Positions 28,618-28,657 of a stretch of DNA of 28,657 nt are shown here, piece by piece (the stretch's first letter is position 1; the number at the start of each line of letters is the position of its first letter). The translations under genes and the position numbers were made by a program. The stretch comes from Nocardioides sp. (GTDB lineage Bacteria; Actinomycetota; Actinomycetes; Propionibacteriales; Nocardioidaceae). Location: positions 1 to 28,657 of the forward strand of contig JACJWV010000027.1 of NCBI GenBank assembly GCA_020636915.1, in the 5' to 3' direction. The notes below the pieces were generated by a model. That model was not told the origin of the DNA. It ran no database searches and saw only the letters and a program-made list of their open reading frames with translations.

Positions 28618-28657
28618 CCCGTAACCACCCGAAACGGGCGGTCCGTCATACCGTCTG

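Larger units (their letters stand above)
27330..28657 (-). mobile_element. IS110-family insertion sequence, left end cut by the window
   Basis: The transposase ORF defines the element; its downstream end is tentatively near 27330-27360, and its upstream end is beyond base 28657. IS110 elements lack terminal inverted repeats and clear target duplications, so the ends cannot be set from one copy. It lies just after the DUF2461 gene and its terminator, so it interrupts no visible gene. Confidence 0.6.

Overview
The window is about 28.7 kb of very GC-rich DNA. It shows the usual high-GC actinobacterial traits: GTG starts, apparently leaderless starts, an actinobacterial-type Dcd and a mycobacterial-EtfD-like Fe-S protein. 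Gene content and the style of the intergenic repeats suggest Nocardioides or a close relative (Propionibacteriales). That assignment is inferred from family recognition, not from a search. Most of the window looks chromosomal and housekeeping; the only clear mobile element is an IS110-type insertion sequence at the right edge.

Left part (1-7.3 kb): the 3' end of a CitE/HpcH-type lyase, a 47-residue membrane protein, a minus-strand pair (M48 metallopeptidase plus a small protein), and the histidine degradation genes hutH-hutU with a 4-nt overlap. Divergent from hutH is a secreted two-repeat protein. Hairpins follow hutU and the secreted protein.

Middle (7.3-18.4 kb): an MFS transporter, a palindromic block of 32-bp-phased repeats, a coiled-coil membrane-anchored protein, an IclR-family regulator, and an EamA/DMT transporter. 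The transporter is preceded by an 18-codon polyproline leader ORF and two mutually exclusive RNA hairpins. Next come a large exported metal-dependent hydrolase with a C-terminal BamE-like domain and an EtfD-like membrane Fe-S oxidoreductase. The oxidoreductase carries a long disordered tail with six SLFD motifs, and an inverted repeat upstream looks like a TetR-type operator. A PASTA-domain membrane protein and a strong terminator follow.

Right-middle (18.1-22.7 kb): a sodium:solute symporter and a small two-helix membrane protein (minus strand) diverge from a ribbon-helix-helix protein. The shared upstream region holds four GATGTCAT-like sites at 21-, 22- and 11-bp spacing, and two of them overlap a TTGACA-N17-CATAGT promoter. 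Downstream are a DUF4097-type beta-repeat protein with an exact 18-residue period and a 51-residue protein. Then comes dcd (minus strand).

Right end (22.7-28.7 kb): an SGNH hydrolase, tRNA-Gly(CCC) with a perfect 16-bp terminator and a degenerate tRNA fragment downstream, an exported C39-like cysteine peptidase translationally coupled to a lipoprotein, a DUF2461 protein, and the IS110-family transposase with a structured upstream region cut by the window edge.

The best candidates for undescribed biology are the leader-peptide attenuator before the EamA gene (10132-10215), the RHH/operator-array/DUF4097/51-aa module (20243-22070), the 32-bp-phased palindromic repeat block (8550-8811), and the multivalent SLFD tail of the EtfD-like protein.
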